The notes below the pieces were generated by a model. The model saw nothing but the letters and a program-made list of their open reading frames with translations, was not told the origin of the DNA and made no database searches. Shown here in pieces: positions 44,664-55,552 of a DNA stretch of 64,000 nucleotides (its first letter is position 1; every line of letters starts with the position of its first letter). The DNA lies in contig CM053166.1 of NCBI GenBank assembly GCA_028571685.1, positions 56,754,111-56,818,110 of the forward strand, given 5' to 3'. The position numbers and the translations under genes are program-made. This stretch comes from Heterohyrax brucei (Eukaryota > Chordata > Mammalia > Hyracoidea > Procaviidae).

Positions 44664-45342
44664 GGGACCCATTTCTCAGATAACTGACAAGAGTCTCTAC
44701 CAATCCCCTGCCAGCAGCCTGGGTCCCTCCTCCTGAGTCTGGCCTAATGGAGCACATAGACAGGAGCAAGCAGTTTAATGCCTCCTCCACCATCAGCTCA
44801 CAATTCCCCTCAGTGGCCCCAAGGCTGTGGCCCCTCCCTCCTCCCCTCCCTCCCTTCCTTGAAGCCCAGAGCATTATGGCCATGACTAGGTCCAGGCTCT
44901 CAGCAGCCTCTGTACTGCTTTCTCTTCCATTCATCATGAGTACTGTCTTTGAGCATTTGTGTTGAGAAACAAGTTCTCCCCACACTTGAGTGAATCAGTT
45001 GAAACATCACACACAGGGACAGCTAGCTCAAACACCATCTCCTACTTTCCTACAAGGTGACAACAATGCAGGTACAAAATGTATACAGGGCTAGGCTTGG
45101 GCAGTGCCTACCCAGTCAGCTCAACACATACTAGCTTCTCTCTGAAGGACCCTCTGCCTCCTGGCTCCAGGCCAGCTGGGCACCTTGTCTTCCTCTCCAG
45201 CCCTTGAGGAAACAAGGTCATCTTTCTGGCTGGCTACCTCAGCCCAGGACAGGCTTGGCAGACACTGCTCTGTCAGGCCCTCCCTAGCGCCTCAGCTTGC
45301 TTGGCCTCTCCTCTCTATTCCTAAAACCAGAAATCTCACCAA
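44664..45342. other. Intergenic, no gene seen
   Basis: A ccctcc polypyrimidine tract at 44833-44862. No gene recognised. Confidence 0.4.
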
Positions 45343-45344
45343 TA

Positions 45345-45905
45345 TGAGGTCCGGCAACTAAGTCCACAGAACTAATTGTGCTAAGTACTACATACCTCGT
45401 TGCTAAATATCACTATGGTCACCTTTGAAGTACTCCCCTTGGGAGGCTATGTACCAACACCAGCACCTAGTCCACCCTTTAAAGCCATTTTAGAACTCTT
45501 TTTCTGGAATGGCCATCAGAGCTGTCATCATATTACCCTTGATGTCCTGCATGTCATCAAAATGTCTTCCTTTCAATACTACCTTTATCTTCGGGTAAAG
45601 AAAAATGTCACTGGAGGCCAGATCAAGTGAATATGAAAGGTGTTCCCATACATTTATCTGTTTACTGGCTAAAAACTCCCTCATAGACAACATAACAACT
45701 AAGTATGTGAATTTACTGCCGTGTAACTGTGCGCCATGGCCATACCAGAAAGAGTTCCAAAATGGCCTTGAAGGATGGACTAGGCACTGGCATTGGTGCA
45801 GAGCTTCCCAAGGGGAATACTACAAAGGTGGCCATAGTGATATTCAGCAATGAGGTATGTAGCACTTAGAACAATTAAGTTTGTGGAGTTAACTGTCAGA
45901 CCTCA
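45345..45905 (-). mobile_element. Palindromic mariner-derived MITE, copy 2
   Basis: Target TA at 45343-45344 and 45906-45907. Left arm 45345-45514 and right arm 45735-45905 are inverted copies of one mariner 3' end, including the C-terminal codons (GEYYKGG-like on plus at the right, its complement at the left). Between them the minus strand encodes REFLASKQINVWEHLSYS, DLASSDIFLYPKIK and GRHFDDMQDIKG, clearly mariner transposase with the final catalytic Asp region (SLDLASSD for SPDLAPSD). The internal junctions match copy 1 at 36870. Confidence 0.8.
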
Positions 45906-45907
45906 TA

Positions 45908-46041
45908 TGTGTGTTGTCTTTCCCTTCACCTAAAATAACTCTAGTCTACTATCTAATTAGTGAATACCCTCCTCCCCATAACCATCAAAGAACATTTTCA
46001 TTTGTATTTAAACTTTTTCTTGAGTTCTTAGTGGTCTCATA
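45908..46041 (-). repeat. Old L1 3' UTR, left part
   Basis: Corresponds to the L1 region just upstream of the ...gtctcata motif seen at 28300-28345. Split at the TA 46040-46041 by the transposon that follows; continues at 47024. Confidence 0.7.
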
Positions 46042-47023
46042 AACGGTCTTCCAATAAGGTTGTCTTATCTTTGAACCTGAAAAAAACAAGTTGTGTAAAT
46101 AATACAGTTTTAATTGTTTTATTATTTTGAAGTACATTTCATGGCATTATTTGAGGAAAAGAACTTCAGGTAAATGGCCACCGCGGTGCCTTCCAAATGG
46201 GGCCAGAAATAACCAGTTACCACAGCCCAATGTCTTTTGCCACTGACAGTCACAGCTTCTCCTCATCTATCTTGGAAAAAATAAGGGCCAATGATTCCAC
46301 TGGACCAAAATCCACACAAAATACTAACTTTGGGGGATGAAATGGATGTTCTTGAATCTCCATTGGATTCTCATTGTTCCAAATGTGACAGTTTTGTTTG
46401 TTAACAAAACCATTCATCCAGAAATGGGCCTTGTTGTTGAAGATGATTTTTCAGCCAAAAGCAGGGTCAACTTCCAACTGCTCCAGAGCCCAGTCAACAG
46501 AAGTATGGCACAATCTGTGGTTGTTGGACTTACAATTCTGGAGTTAAAACAATTTCATAAGGGTAAAGCTTCAAGTCCAGATGCAAAATTTGCTAAACAG
46601 TGGTTGACAAAAGGCCCAGTTCTTCTGCTTGATGAAAGGCCCAATTCTTGCACTTGGCAAGAAACTGATTGGGATTGGAGTCTTGTGTCCACTCTGACCA
46701 AACAGTGGAGATATTTTCATTGGGTGTTGTCTGATTGGCAGCAGACCTAGTTGTCTCAAATTTTTTGATTAAACATCAAATTGTTCTCTTGGTGGGATGA
46801 TTATGCACATCATAAATTTCATGCAACACACAGACTGTCTGGCCAATGGAACACTCATTTTGATAATAAACTTTAATAATTTCTACACGTTGTGGAATTG
46901 TGTAACTTTTCATGGCTATTTGTCAACACTAATAAAAAAATGTGATAAATACGACCACTACAGCTTCACAAATACGACTACCATGAGCTGTCAAAAATAA
47001 GACCTCCTTATTGGAACACCCTT
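46042..47023 (-). mobile_element. Tc1/mariner-superfamily DNA transposon, 982 bp
   Basis: Exact TA duplication (46040-46041 and 47024-47025). Terminal inverted repeats of about 33 bp: left aacggtcttccaataaggtt, right (minus strand) aagggtgttccaataaggag, each continuing into gtcttat.tttga. The interrupted L1 reads through when the element is removed. The interior is a decayed transposase on the minus strand. At 982 bp it is shorter than the usual about 1.3 kb, and the coding part is internally deleted. Confidence 0.85.
46120..46915 (-). pseudogene. Decayed arthropod-type Tc1/mariner transposase
   Basis: Read across frames on the minus strand: an N-terminal helix-turn-helix region (ARQSVCCMKF, then GLLPIRQHPMKISPLFG), a middle ending in DWALEQLEVDPAFG, then KIIFNNKAHFWMNGFVNKQN followed by NENPMEIQEHPFHPPK, and later GEAVTVSGKRHWAVVTGYFW. 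These correspond to the FSDEAHFWLNGxVNKQN and AVTVNGxRYRAMI blocks of a Tc1/mariner-like group common in arthropods. The first catalytic Asp is replaced (FNNKAHF for FSDEAHF). The segment with the last catalytic Asp and most of the C-terminus is missing. Several stops and frameshifts: non-functional. Confidence 0.8.
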
Positions 47024-47672
47024 TACAACATTTGTCCTTTTGTGACTGACTAATTTCTTTCCACATAACACCTTCCAGATGCATCCATGTTATGAGATGG
47101 TTCATGGATTCATCATTATTCTTCATCATTGTGTAACATTCCATTGTATGTATATACCACAATTTGTATATCCATTAATCTGTTGATGGGCACATAGGTT
47201 GATCTATCTTTTTGCTATTGTGGACAGTACTGTGATAAACACTGGTGTGCATGTCTCTATTTGTGTGGCAGCTCTTATTTCTCCAGGCTATCTTCCATGA
47301 AGGAGGATTGCTGGATCATATGGTATTTCTATTTCCAGCTTTTTAAGACAGTGCTAAATCGATTTCCAAAGTAGTTGTACCATTTTGCATTCCCACCAGC
47401 AGTGTGTAAGTGTTCCAGTCTCTCCACAACCTCTCAAACATTTATTATTTCATGTTTTTTGGATTAATGCTAGCCTTGTTGGGTTTTGGCTTGTTGGGCT
47501 GAGATGGCATCTCACCGTGGTTTTGATTTGCACTTCTCCAGTAGCTAATGATCGTGAGCATTTCCTCATGTGTCTGTTAGTTGCCCGAATGTTATTTGTC
47601 TTTTTGTTGTTGAGGTTTTAAAGTATCTTATAAATTTTAGAGACTAGACACTGATCATATTTGTCACATCCA
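47024..47672 (-). pseudogene. Old L1 3' UTR / ORF2 C-terminus, right part
   Basis: Minus-strand peptides LWYIHTMECYTMMKNNDE, then SMNHLITWMHLEGVMWKEIS (46950-47160), match the L1 ORF2 C-terminus. It is more diverged than the other L1s here and ends near 47672. Confidence 0.75.
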
Positions 47673-47739
47673 AATGTTTTTTTCCCCTAGCTCTATTTCT
47701 TTAAGTCATTTGCCTAACTTCTCTGTGCCTAAAATTCCT

Positions 47740-48045
47740 CATTTGGAAGAAGCACAACCAGAGTGCTCCTTGGAAGCAAAGACGGCAAGACTGCATCTTA
47801 CAAACTTTGGACATGTTGTCAGGAGGGATCAGTCCCTGGAGAAGGACATCATGCTTAGTAGAGTGGAGGGTCAGTGAAAAAGAAGATGACTCTCGATGAG
47901 ATGAACTGACACAGTGGCTGCAATGACGGGCTTAAACATAAAAAAGATTGTGGACATGGCGCAAGACAGGGCAGTGTTTTGTTCTGTTGTGGAGAGGGTC
48001 ACTATGAGTCGGAACCAATTCGACAGCACCTAACAACAACAATAT
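47740..48045 (+). mobile_element. RTE-clade LINE 3' end
   Basis: C-terminal codons (PECSLEAKTARLHLTNFGHV, then VRRDQSLEKDIMLSRVEGQ) and 3' UTR ending gagtcggaaccaattcgaca, gcacctaacaacaacaa. Strongly 5'-truncated. Confidence 0.85.
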
Positions 48046-49080
48046 AGAGATAATTATGGCACCTGGAAAACCTTTAGAACAGCACGTGGCGCATAGTAAA
48101 TGCTCACTTAATCATACCGTTTTGATGCCTTCCTTTAGGACCTTCCATATTTCTCTCCACCTCTTCCCCCGACACTGAGTACTACAAGCTTGGATTTAAA
48201 AAGACGGAAGAGGATGGGGTGAGCATTAAAAGGAAATTCTGTGGAAATTTATCTGAAAAAGTACAGCATGCTGGCCATACCCACTTTATCTTGACATCAG
48301 GCCAGACCAAACCAAGAAAATCAATGAGACAAACAAACTCCCGGCAGTGATGGTAGTCCTGATGGTGGTATTGTTGGTGGTAGTGGTGGCAGCGATGCAT
48401 AGGTGTGTATCTGAACCTGTGAGTTGTGTTTTCTTTTTCTCTCTGTCTGAAATTAGCACTACTCTAGATCAGGTCATTATTCTATCACCCATTTTGACAT
48501 GTTCCTTGTTTTTAACATACAGGTTATTACCGAAAAATAAAGAAAGACAGGCAGAATGCTCTATGGAGGCCAATGCTACACAAATACTATAAATCTCAAG
48601 CAGATTTGAGTTCTGTACACATCACTCTCTTTAATCTCACTCCTTTACTCTGTGGGAAACTGACTGCATAGCTCTGAGCCATCCACCAGTGTGGCCCAGA
48701 AACATCATCTCCTGCTTTTCTGCACTGCCTGTGTACTAATTCTCAGTGATGGTTGGGAAACCATGTGGAAGCTGCTGTCTGGGCTGCCTTTGGCACCCCA
48801 CTGGCCACAGCTGGGCTTACAGGCTCAGTGTAGACTGAGCAGCCAGCTCTCTGCAACAGGAGAATCTCCTGACCTAAAAATATATCCCCATTGGCTTGTG
48901 GTAAATGTCTCAAATTCCACCATTAACAATGCATTCCTTTGCTGATGCCAAGCTGTTTTGGGACCAAAACTTTTAAGTGAAAAAGCCCCACAGAGAAGTA
49001 GCACATGACCCTGACATTTTCAATGAATGAGTGCTTCAGCTTGCTCCTCAGAGAGGAAGAGAGTATTGGCAACCTTACAG
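48046..49080. other. Intergenic with MIR end and ggt-rich patch
   Basis: 48050-48115 resembles a MIR 3' end (ggcgcatagtaaatgctcac). 48346-48396 is an imperfect ggt/gat triplet-rich patch. Otherwise unique-looking, with no gene. Confidence 0.4.
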
Positions 49081-49112
49081 AAGGGAGGGAGGGAGGGAGG
49101 GAGGGAGGGAGA
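49081..49112 (+). repeat. GGGA microsatellite
   Basis: About seven perfect ggga/gagg units: a purine-only strand that can form non-B DNA. Confidence 0.9.
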
Positions 49113-49429
49113 CAGTGGACTCTGGTATAGAACAGGCTAGTCTATGAGAAACCAACTACTGAAGTCCTTGGGAATAAGGCCGACCCCACTTTTGGGGCTC
49201 ACATCTTTTGGCCCAGCACAGGCCATACATCTGCTAGCCTACTGAACCCTCTGTAAATCCAGAGTTGGTAGCAGAGGACTTAGGGAAGTCCTGCTCACTT
49301 CCCTTTTATGGAGGAGGACATTGATGTTCCAAAACTCAGGATAACTTGCAGCCCATCAGTGACGGCATCTGGTGTCCACTCTTCAAAGGCCTAGAGAGGC
49401 AGTGGGGTTTTGTGTGAAAAACATGAGTG

Positions 49430-49560
49430 TAGGCTTAGAAGCCAGAAGGGCTTGGGATCAAGACCTGCCTTCTTCACCTCTTAGCTTTGTTGGCTTTGGT
49501 CAAATGACTCAGTTTCCTCATCTGCTAAATAAAGAAAACAGAGTTCTATGAGAGGTACAT
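49430..49560 (+). repeat. MIR-like SINE
   Basis: The stretch ttcttcacctcttagctttg, caaatgactcagtttcctca, tctgctaaataaag is a plus-orientation MIR core. Confidence 0.65.
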
Positions 49561-49572
49561 GAGACAGTCCAT

Positions 49573-50105
49573 GTGAATTTCCTGGGGCTACTATAACAAA
49601 GTACCACAAGTGGGTGGCTTATAAAACCAGAAAGTTGTTGTCTTACTATTCTATAGGTTAAAAAAAGAAACCAAACCCAGTGCTGTTGAGTCAATTCTGA
49701 CCCATAGTGCCCCTACAGAACTGAGTAGAACTGCTCCATGGGGTTTCCAAGGAGTGCCTGGCAGATTTGAACTACCAACCTTTTGGTTAGCAGGTGTAGC
49801 ACTTAATCACTATGCCACCAAGGTTTCTATTTTGCAGGCTAGGAGTCTAAAATCAGGGTGTTGACTCTGAGGACTCTGAGATAGAATTTGTTCCCTATCT
49901 CTCTCCTAGCTTCGGTGATGGCTGAAAATACTTCGTGTTCCTTGGCTTGTAGACGCCTTCCTCCAATCTCTGCTTCTGTCTTTACATGGCTATCTTCCCT
50001 CTGTGTCTGTATTTGTGTGTCATCTCCTTTTTTATAAGGACATGAGTGAGAGAGAGGGGGCAGGGTAGCTGTGACATGCATGTGTGCCAGGACTGTCACA
50101 TGTGC
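49573..50105 (-). mobile_element. MLT1-type LTR with AfroSINE insertion
   Basis: The stretch ggggctactataacaaagta, ccacaagtgggtggcttata at 49582-49622 is the 3' end of an MLT1-type LTR in reverse. It continues after a minus AfroSINE (49662-49828; accaaacccagtgctgttga ... ccaccaaggtttc). Confidence 0.75.
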
Positions 50106-50108
50106 CAT

Positions 50109-50497
50109 GTTATGGATTGAATTATGTCCCTAAAAAATATGTATTGAAGTCTAATTCCCTGTATCTGTGGAAGTGATCCTTTTAAGAAATAGTGTTTTTT
50201 TGTCATGCTAATGAGGCCATACTTACATAAGGTGAATCCTAAACCTAATCACTTCTGAGTTATAATAAAAGCAGAATAGACACAGAGACACACACACACA
50301 GGGGAAACCAGATGCCAAGGAACACCAAGGATTGAGGTCAGTCACCAGAAACCAGGAGGGTGTCCCACAGAAGGAATCAATAGGGCCAAGAACCCAATTC
50401 AGACTTCTCGCCTCCAGAACTGTGAGAAGACCAATTTCTGTTCTTTAAAGCCACTCGCTTGTGGTACTTTTGCTATGACAACCCTAGCAAACAAAGA
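50109..50497 (+). mobile_element. MLT1/MST-type LTR
   Basis: tgttatggattgaattatgt start and gagaagaccaatttctgttc, aaagccactcgcttgtggta end in plus orientation. Head-to-head with the preceding minus LTR. Confidence 0.75.
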
Positions 50498-51189
50498 AAG
50501 ACAGAAAATAAAATAAAGCAAACAAAAATCTTTCCAGCTAGTCATAGCCCATCCTGGTACTGGCCCCTTAAAATCTGTCATCCAGATAGCCAAGGACCAA
50601 GCACCCGACAAGAGTCCTTCTTTTCTTAAGGAAGCTGAAGATCTCAGATCCCTGACTTTCTTACAAGACAGCGCTGGAGTGGGGAGAGTGGGAGGGGGCC
50701 TGAACCACTGGAAAGACTCTGTTCCCCCAGCTTGCTGGGTGTGCAGCCCTCCCAATCCCAGCCCAAGAGGCCACCAGCACCAGGGAGCTAGAGACACTGC
50801 TGCACCAGGCAGAGCAGGACGGAGTTGGATGGCCTCTACCCAGAGGCCTTTCATCATGAAAGCTTTTCAGTCACAGATGGGCAAGATCTGTTAGCACATT
50901 GTTGCTCTTCTGGAAAAACAGAAAGAATTCATAAGGAAGAGAGGGTGGGGTTGGGAATTTTAAAAAGGAGATTGATTGACATGAACATAAAATTCTTTTT
51001 CTTCTATGTAAGCAGTAGCTGCGAGGTTTGTTTACCCTCCTTCCACCGAAGCCTCGTAGAAAGTGCACAGGAGAGGAGTATTTTCCAGCCTCTCCCTTTC
51101 CTTACTTTCCCAAATTCCACCTTTCCATTCTGACCGAATTTGGGCTCCCTCAGAAGCAAATTCCTGAGACCAAATTTGCATTTAATTGG
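50498..51189. other. Intergenic, no gene seen
   Basis: A 152-codon minus ORF (50399-50857) overlaps the LTR end and shows no domain. The part 51130-51189 starts the old repeat shared with 25118-25261. Confidence 0.4.
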
Positions 51190-51379
51190 TTTATTTGGGG
51201 GAACTCTGGAGGCGCAGCTGTTAAGAGCTCAGGCGGCTAACCAAGAGGTTGGCAGTTTGAATCTGCTAGCCGCTCCTCGGAAACCTATGGGGCTGTTCTA
51301 CTCTGTTCTAAAGCATCACTGTGAGTTGAAATCCATTTGTCAGCAACAGGTTTGGTTTGGGGCTTTGATTTATTTGGGG
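51190..51379 (+). mobile_element. AfroSINE with 11-bp TSD
   Basis: SINE body 51201-51368, flanked by tttatttgggg (51190-51200 and 51369-51379). Head ggaggcgcagctgttaagag, B box ggttggcagtttgaatc, tttgg-type tail. Confidence 0.9.
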
Positions 51380-51445
51380 AGAAATACAGTGGGGGAAGTT
51401 GAGACAGGTGAGGAAAGGCAGCAAAAAAGGGAGTGTTAAGGTTAC

Positions 51446-51652
51446 CAGGAGCCCTGGTGGTACAACAGTTAAGTGCTTGTCTAGTTACCAAAAGACTGGC
51501 TATTCCAACCTACTCAGCAGTTCAGCAGGATAAAGAACTGGCAATCTGCTCCCATAAAAATTACGGCCTAGAAAACTCCATGGGGCACTTCTACTCTGTC
51601 AGATTGGGTTGCTATAAGTTAGAATTGATTCAAAGGCATCCAACACAACATT
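51446..51652 (+). mobile_element. AfroSINE, long variant with aac-type end
   Basis: Head ggagccctggtggtacaaca, long-variant segment gcaatctgctcccataaaaa, end ttgattcaaaggcatccaac. Confidence 0.85.
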
Positions 51653-52156
51653 ATTGCTGTGGGCAACTGGGGCTCAACCCCACTGAGGATCTCTGGAAGA
51701 TAGTGTGGAACATACCTCAGAGTTTTCCATCTGATGGGCAAGGCAGCTGAGGTAATTATCTTCCAGCTCCTGTCTATGTAGCTAAGGGTGTCTTATGGGG
51801 TGAGGTGAGGTAGGGCAGTGTCTACTCCATGGCACCTCTACCCTACCCTTCATGCAGGCCATGAGAAAGCCGAAGCCATGTTGGCCAGGGACAACTGCTC
51901 AGAGCAATGCCTGTGCCCACTGCAGGTTCTCTTACCTCAGCCTCTATCCCTAGATCTTTCTTTCCACCTTCTCTCTCAGGCCTTTATTGACACACTACCA
52001 AGAGAAGATTCATTTAGCACAACCTCTACATCCATTTCTCAAGACCCTCAAACTGAGCAGAAGTAGTCTAGATTGCCCCAGATTGCCATGCTGAGTTCCT
52101 GAAAAGAAAGAGATGGGAACACCCTAACTGCCTTGGATAATGGCAGAAAGAGCACT
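51653..52156. other. Intergenic, no gene seen
   Basis: 51660-51740 continues the old repeat shared with 25430-25500. The rest is unassigned. Confidence 0.4.
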
Positions 52157-52230
52157 GCTATTGTATGCCATGAAGTTGATTCCAACTCATAGAGGCCCCC
52201 ACATTTTCTGCCACATAGGGTTTTCTTGGT
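52157..52230 (-). mobile_element. AfroSINE fragment
   Basis: The stretch catgaagttgattccaactc, atagaggcccccacattttc is a partial minus-strand copy abutting the start of the RTE element. Confidence 0.5.
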
Positions 52231-52629
52231 TGTAATCCCCTACACGCCTGTCAGTTTGTCATACTGTGGGGCTGGGATGTTGCTGTGATGCTGGAAGCTA
52301 TGCCGCCAGTATTCAGTCACCAGCAAGGTCAGCCATGGTAGACAGGTTTCAGCTGAGCTTCCAGATTAAGACAGACTAGGAAGGATACAGCAGTCTACTT
52401 CTGAAAAGAATGAGCCAGGGAAAACTTTATGAATAGCAGTGGAACATTGTTGTATACAGTGCCAGACAATGAGCTCCCCAAGTTGGAAGGCACTCAAAAG
52501 ACAACTGGGGAAGAGCTGCCTCCTCAAGGTAGAGCCAGCCTTAACAATGTGGATAGAGTCATGCTTTCAGGATCTGGATTTACAGATGTGGCATGCCTCA
52601 AAATGAGAAGAAACAGCTGTAAACATTCA

Positions 52630-55320
52630 TTAATAATTGGAACGCGGAATGTACAAAATATAAATCTAGGAAAATTGGAAACTGTCAAAAATAAAATGGG
52701 ATGAATCAACATCAATATCCTAGGCAATAGTGAGCTGAAATGGACTAATGTTGGCCATTTGGAATCATACAGTCACGTGGTCTACTATTCCAGGAATGAA
52801 ATTTTGAAGAGGAATAGTGTTGCATTCATTGTCAAAAAGAGCACTTCAAGATCTGTCCTGAAGTACAATGCTGTCAGTGATAGGGTAATATCCATATTCC
52901 CACAAGTAAAAACAGCTAACATGACTGTTTTTCAAACTTACGCTCCAAACACTAAGGCTAAAGATGAATAAATTGAAGATTTTTACCAGCTTCTGCAGTC
53001 TGAAATTGATCAAACATGCGATCAGGATGCATTGATAATTACTGGTGATGAGAACACAAAAGTTAGAAACAAAAAGGAAGGACCAGTAGCTAGAAAATAT
53101 GACCTTGGTGATAAAATAACATTGGAAACTGCATGACAGAATTTTGCAAGACCAACAACTTCACTGTAAATACCTTTTCTCACTGGCAACTATACACGTG
53201 GACCTCACCAGATGGAACACACAGGAATCAAATCAACTATATCTGTGCAAAGACCAAAACCAAGCCCACTGCTGTTGAGTTGATTCTAACTCAAAGTGAC
53301 CCTACAGACACAGTAGAACTGCCCCACAGCATTTCCAAGGAGCACCTGGTGGATTTGAACTGTCAACCTTTTGGTTAGCACCCATGGCACTTAGCCACTA
53401 TAGCACCAGGGTCTGTGGAAAGAGACAATGGAAAAGCTCAATATCATCACTCAGAACAAGGCCAGGGGCTGACTGGAGCACAGACCATCAATTGCTCACA
53501 TACAAGTTCAAATTGAAACTGAAGAAAATTAGAAAAAGTCCATGAGAGCCAAAGTACGACCTTGAGTATACCACAGGTGAGTTTAGAGACCATCTCAAGA
53601 ACAGAATTGATGTGTTGAACACTAATGACCCAAGACCAGATGACTTGTGGAATGACATCAAAGACATCATCCATGAAGGAGCAAGAAGTCATTATAAAAA
53701 TAGGAAAGAAAGAAAAGACCAAATTTGAAGTCAGAAGAGACTCTGAAACTTGCTCTTGAACGTTGAGTAGCTAAAGCAAAAGGAAGAGATTATGAAGTGA
53801 GAGAACTAAACAGAAGATTTCAAATGGCAGCTCAAGAAGACGAAGTATTACAGTGACATGTGCAAGAGCTGGAGGTAGAAAACCAAAAGAGAAAAACACA
53901 CTCTACATTTCTCAAGCTAAAAGAACTGAAGAAAAAATTCAAGCCTCAAGTTGCAACAGCAAAGGATTCCATGAGGAAAACAGTAAATGACTCAGGAAGC
54001 ACCAAAAGAAGATGGAAGGAATACACAGAGTCATTATACCAAAACTAAATGGTCGACATTCAACCATTTCAAGAGCTAGTATATGATCAGGAACTGATGG
54101 TACTGAAGGAAGAAGTTGAAGCTGCATTGAAGGCACTGGCAAAAAACAAGGCTCCAGGAATTGGTGGAATGTAAATTGATATACTTCAACAAATGAATGT
54201 AGTACTGGAAGTGCTCATTCGTGTTTACCAAGAATTTTGGAAGATAGTTACCCAGCCAACCAACTGGAGCCCACTACTGTCGAGTCAGGTCCAACAAGAC
54301 CTATATTTCTGCCTATTCCCAAGAAAAGCGATCCAAGCAAAGGCAAAAATTATTGAACAATATCATTGATATTACAAGCAAGTAAATTTTTGCTAAAGAT
54401 CATTCAAAAGCAGCTGCAGCAGTACACTGATATGGAACTGCCAGAAATTCAAGCTGGATTCAGAAGAGGATGTAGAACCAAGGATATCATTGCTGATGTG
54501 AGATGGATCTTGGCTGAAAGAAGAGAATACCAGGAAATTATGTGTCAGGGTTGTGTCCTTTCACCATACCTATTCAATCTGCATGCTGAGCAAATAATCT
54601 GAGAAGCTAGACTACATGAAGAAGAACAGAGCATCAGGATTGAAGGAAAACTCATTAACCTGTGTTATGCGGATGACACAACCTTGCTTGCTGAAAGTGA
54701 AGAAGACTTAAAACACTCAGTGATGAATATCGAAGATCACAGCCGTCAGTATGGATTGCACTTCAACATCAAGAAGACAAAATCCTCACAACTGGATCAA
54801 CAAGCAACATTATGACAAATGGAGAAAAGACTGAGGTTGTTAAGGATTTTATTTTGCTTGGATCCACAATCAACACCCATGGAAGCAACAGTCAATAAAT
54901 CAAAAGACACATTGCATTGGGAAAGTCTGCTGCAAGGACTTCCTTAAAGTTTTGAAAAGTAAAGGTGTCACCTTGAAGACTAAGGTGCATTTGACCCAAG
55001 CCATGGTGTCATCATATGCATGCGAATGTTGGACAATGAATAAGGAAGACAGAAGAAGAATGGACACCTTTGAATTATGGTGTTGGAGAATAATGAACAT
55101 GCCACAGAGTGCCAAAAGAACAAACAGATCTTGGAAGAAGTGCAAAACCAGAATGCTCCTTAGAAGCAAGGATAGCGAGACTATGTCTTATGTACCTTGG
55201 ACACGTTATCAGGAGGGATCAGTCCCTGGAGAAGGACATCATGCTTGGCAGAGTGGAGGGTCAGCAAAAAAGGGAAAGACCCTCAACAAGATGGACTGAC
55301 ACAGTGGCTGCAACAACGGT
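52630..55320 (+). pseudogene. RTE endonuclease-reverse transcriptase pseudogene
   Basis: Endonuclease start IGTRNVQNINLGKLETV, then NILGNSELKWTNVGHLE (RTE normally ILGISELKW). LIITGDENTKVRNKK replaces the GDWN motif with GDEN. RT: LAKNKAPGIGGM and the EIQAGFRRGCRTKDIIADVR block, then a jump from REYQE straight to CQGCVLSPYLFN. The stretch with the first catalytic Asp (FIDYAKAFD in the family) is therefore gone. NLCYADDTTLLAESEEDLK is intact at about 54655-54710. C-terminal blocks are readable to 55320. Multiple stops. Confidence 0.85.
53242..53423 (-). mobile_element. AfroSINE inside the RTE ORF
   Basis: SINE 53254-53411, flanked by tctgtgcaaaga (53242-53253) and tctgtggaaaga (53412-53423), a 12-bp TSD with one mismatch. 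Inserted between the endonuclease and RT domains. Confidence 0.9.
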
Positions 55321-55437
55321 TTAAAATATAACAATATGATCCTGGGCATGGTGCAAGACTGGGCAGTCTTTTGTTCTGTTGTACATAGGGTCACTATGAG
55401 TTGGAAATGATTCAGTCTCAGCTAACAACAACAACAA

Positions 55438-55552
55438 AATTTATGGAAGCAGATCGCCAGGTCCTTCTGTGGAGCCACTGGGTAGGCTTGAATCAGCAAC
55501 CTCTTGGTTAGTAGCCAAGCACTTAACTGTTGCATCACCAAGACTCTTTAGA
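55438..55552 (-). mobile_element. AfroSINE head half (long variant)
   Basis: The stretch agcagatcgccaggtccttc, gtggagccactgggtaggct, ttggttagtagccaagcact covers the head half only. It abuts the RTE tail. Confidence 0.7.

Larger units (their letters stand above)
52235..55435 (+). mobile_element. RTE-clade LINE, both ends present
   Basis: 5' UTR from about 52235 (cctgtcagtttgtcatactg), a decayed ORF from about 52630 to 55320, and a 3' end tgagttggaaatgattcagt / ctcagctaacaacaacaac at 55395-55437. It holds one AfroSINE (53254-53411) and an internal deletion of a few hundred bp in the RT. It is the source-type element for the bodies and tails of the short elements at 8953, 12468, 35408, 39945, 41047 and 60884. 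Confidence 0.9.

Noticed and set aside
48346-48396. Triplet-rich ggt/gat patch as a coding repeat
   Set aside because: Imperfect and not in a supported exon; treated as low-complexity DNA.
50399-50857. 152-codon minus-strand ORF
   Set aside because: Runs into the 3' end of an MLT1-type LTR and shows no domain.
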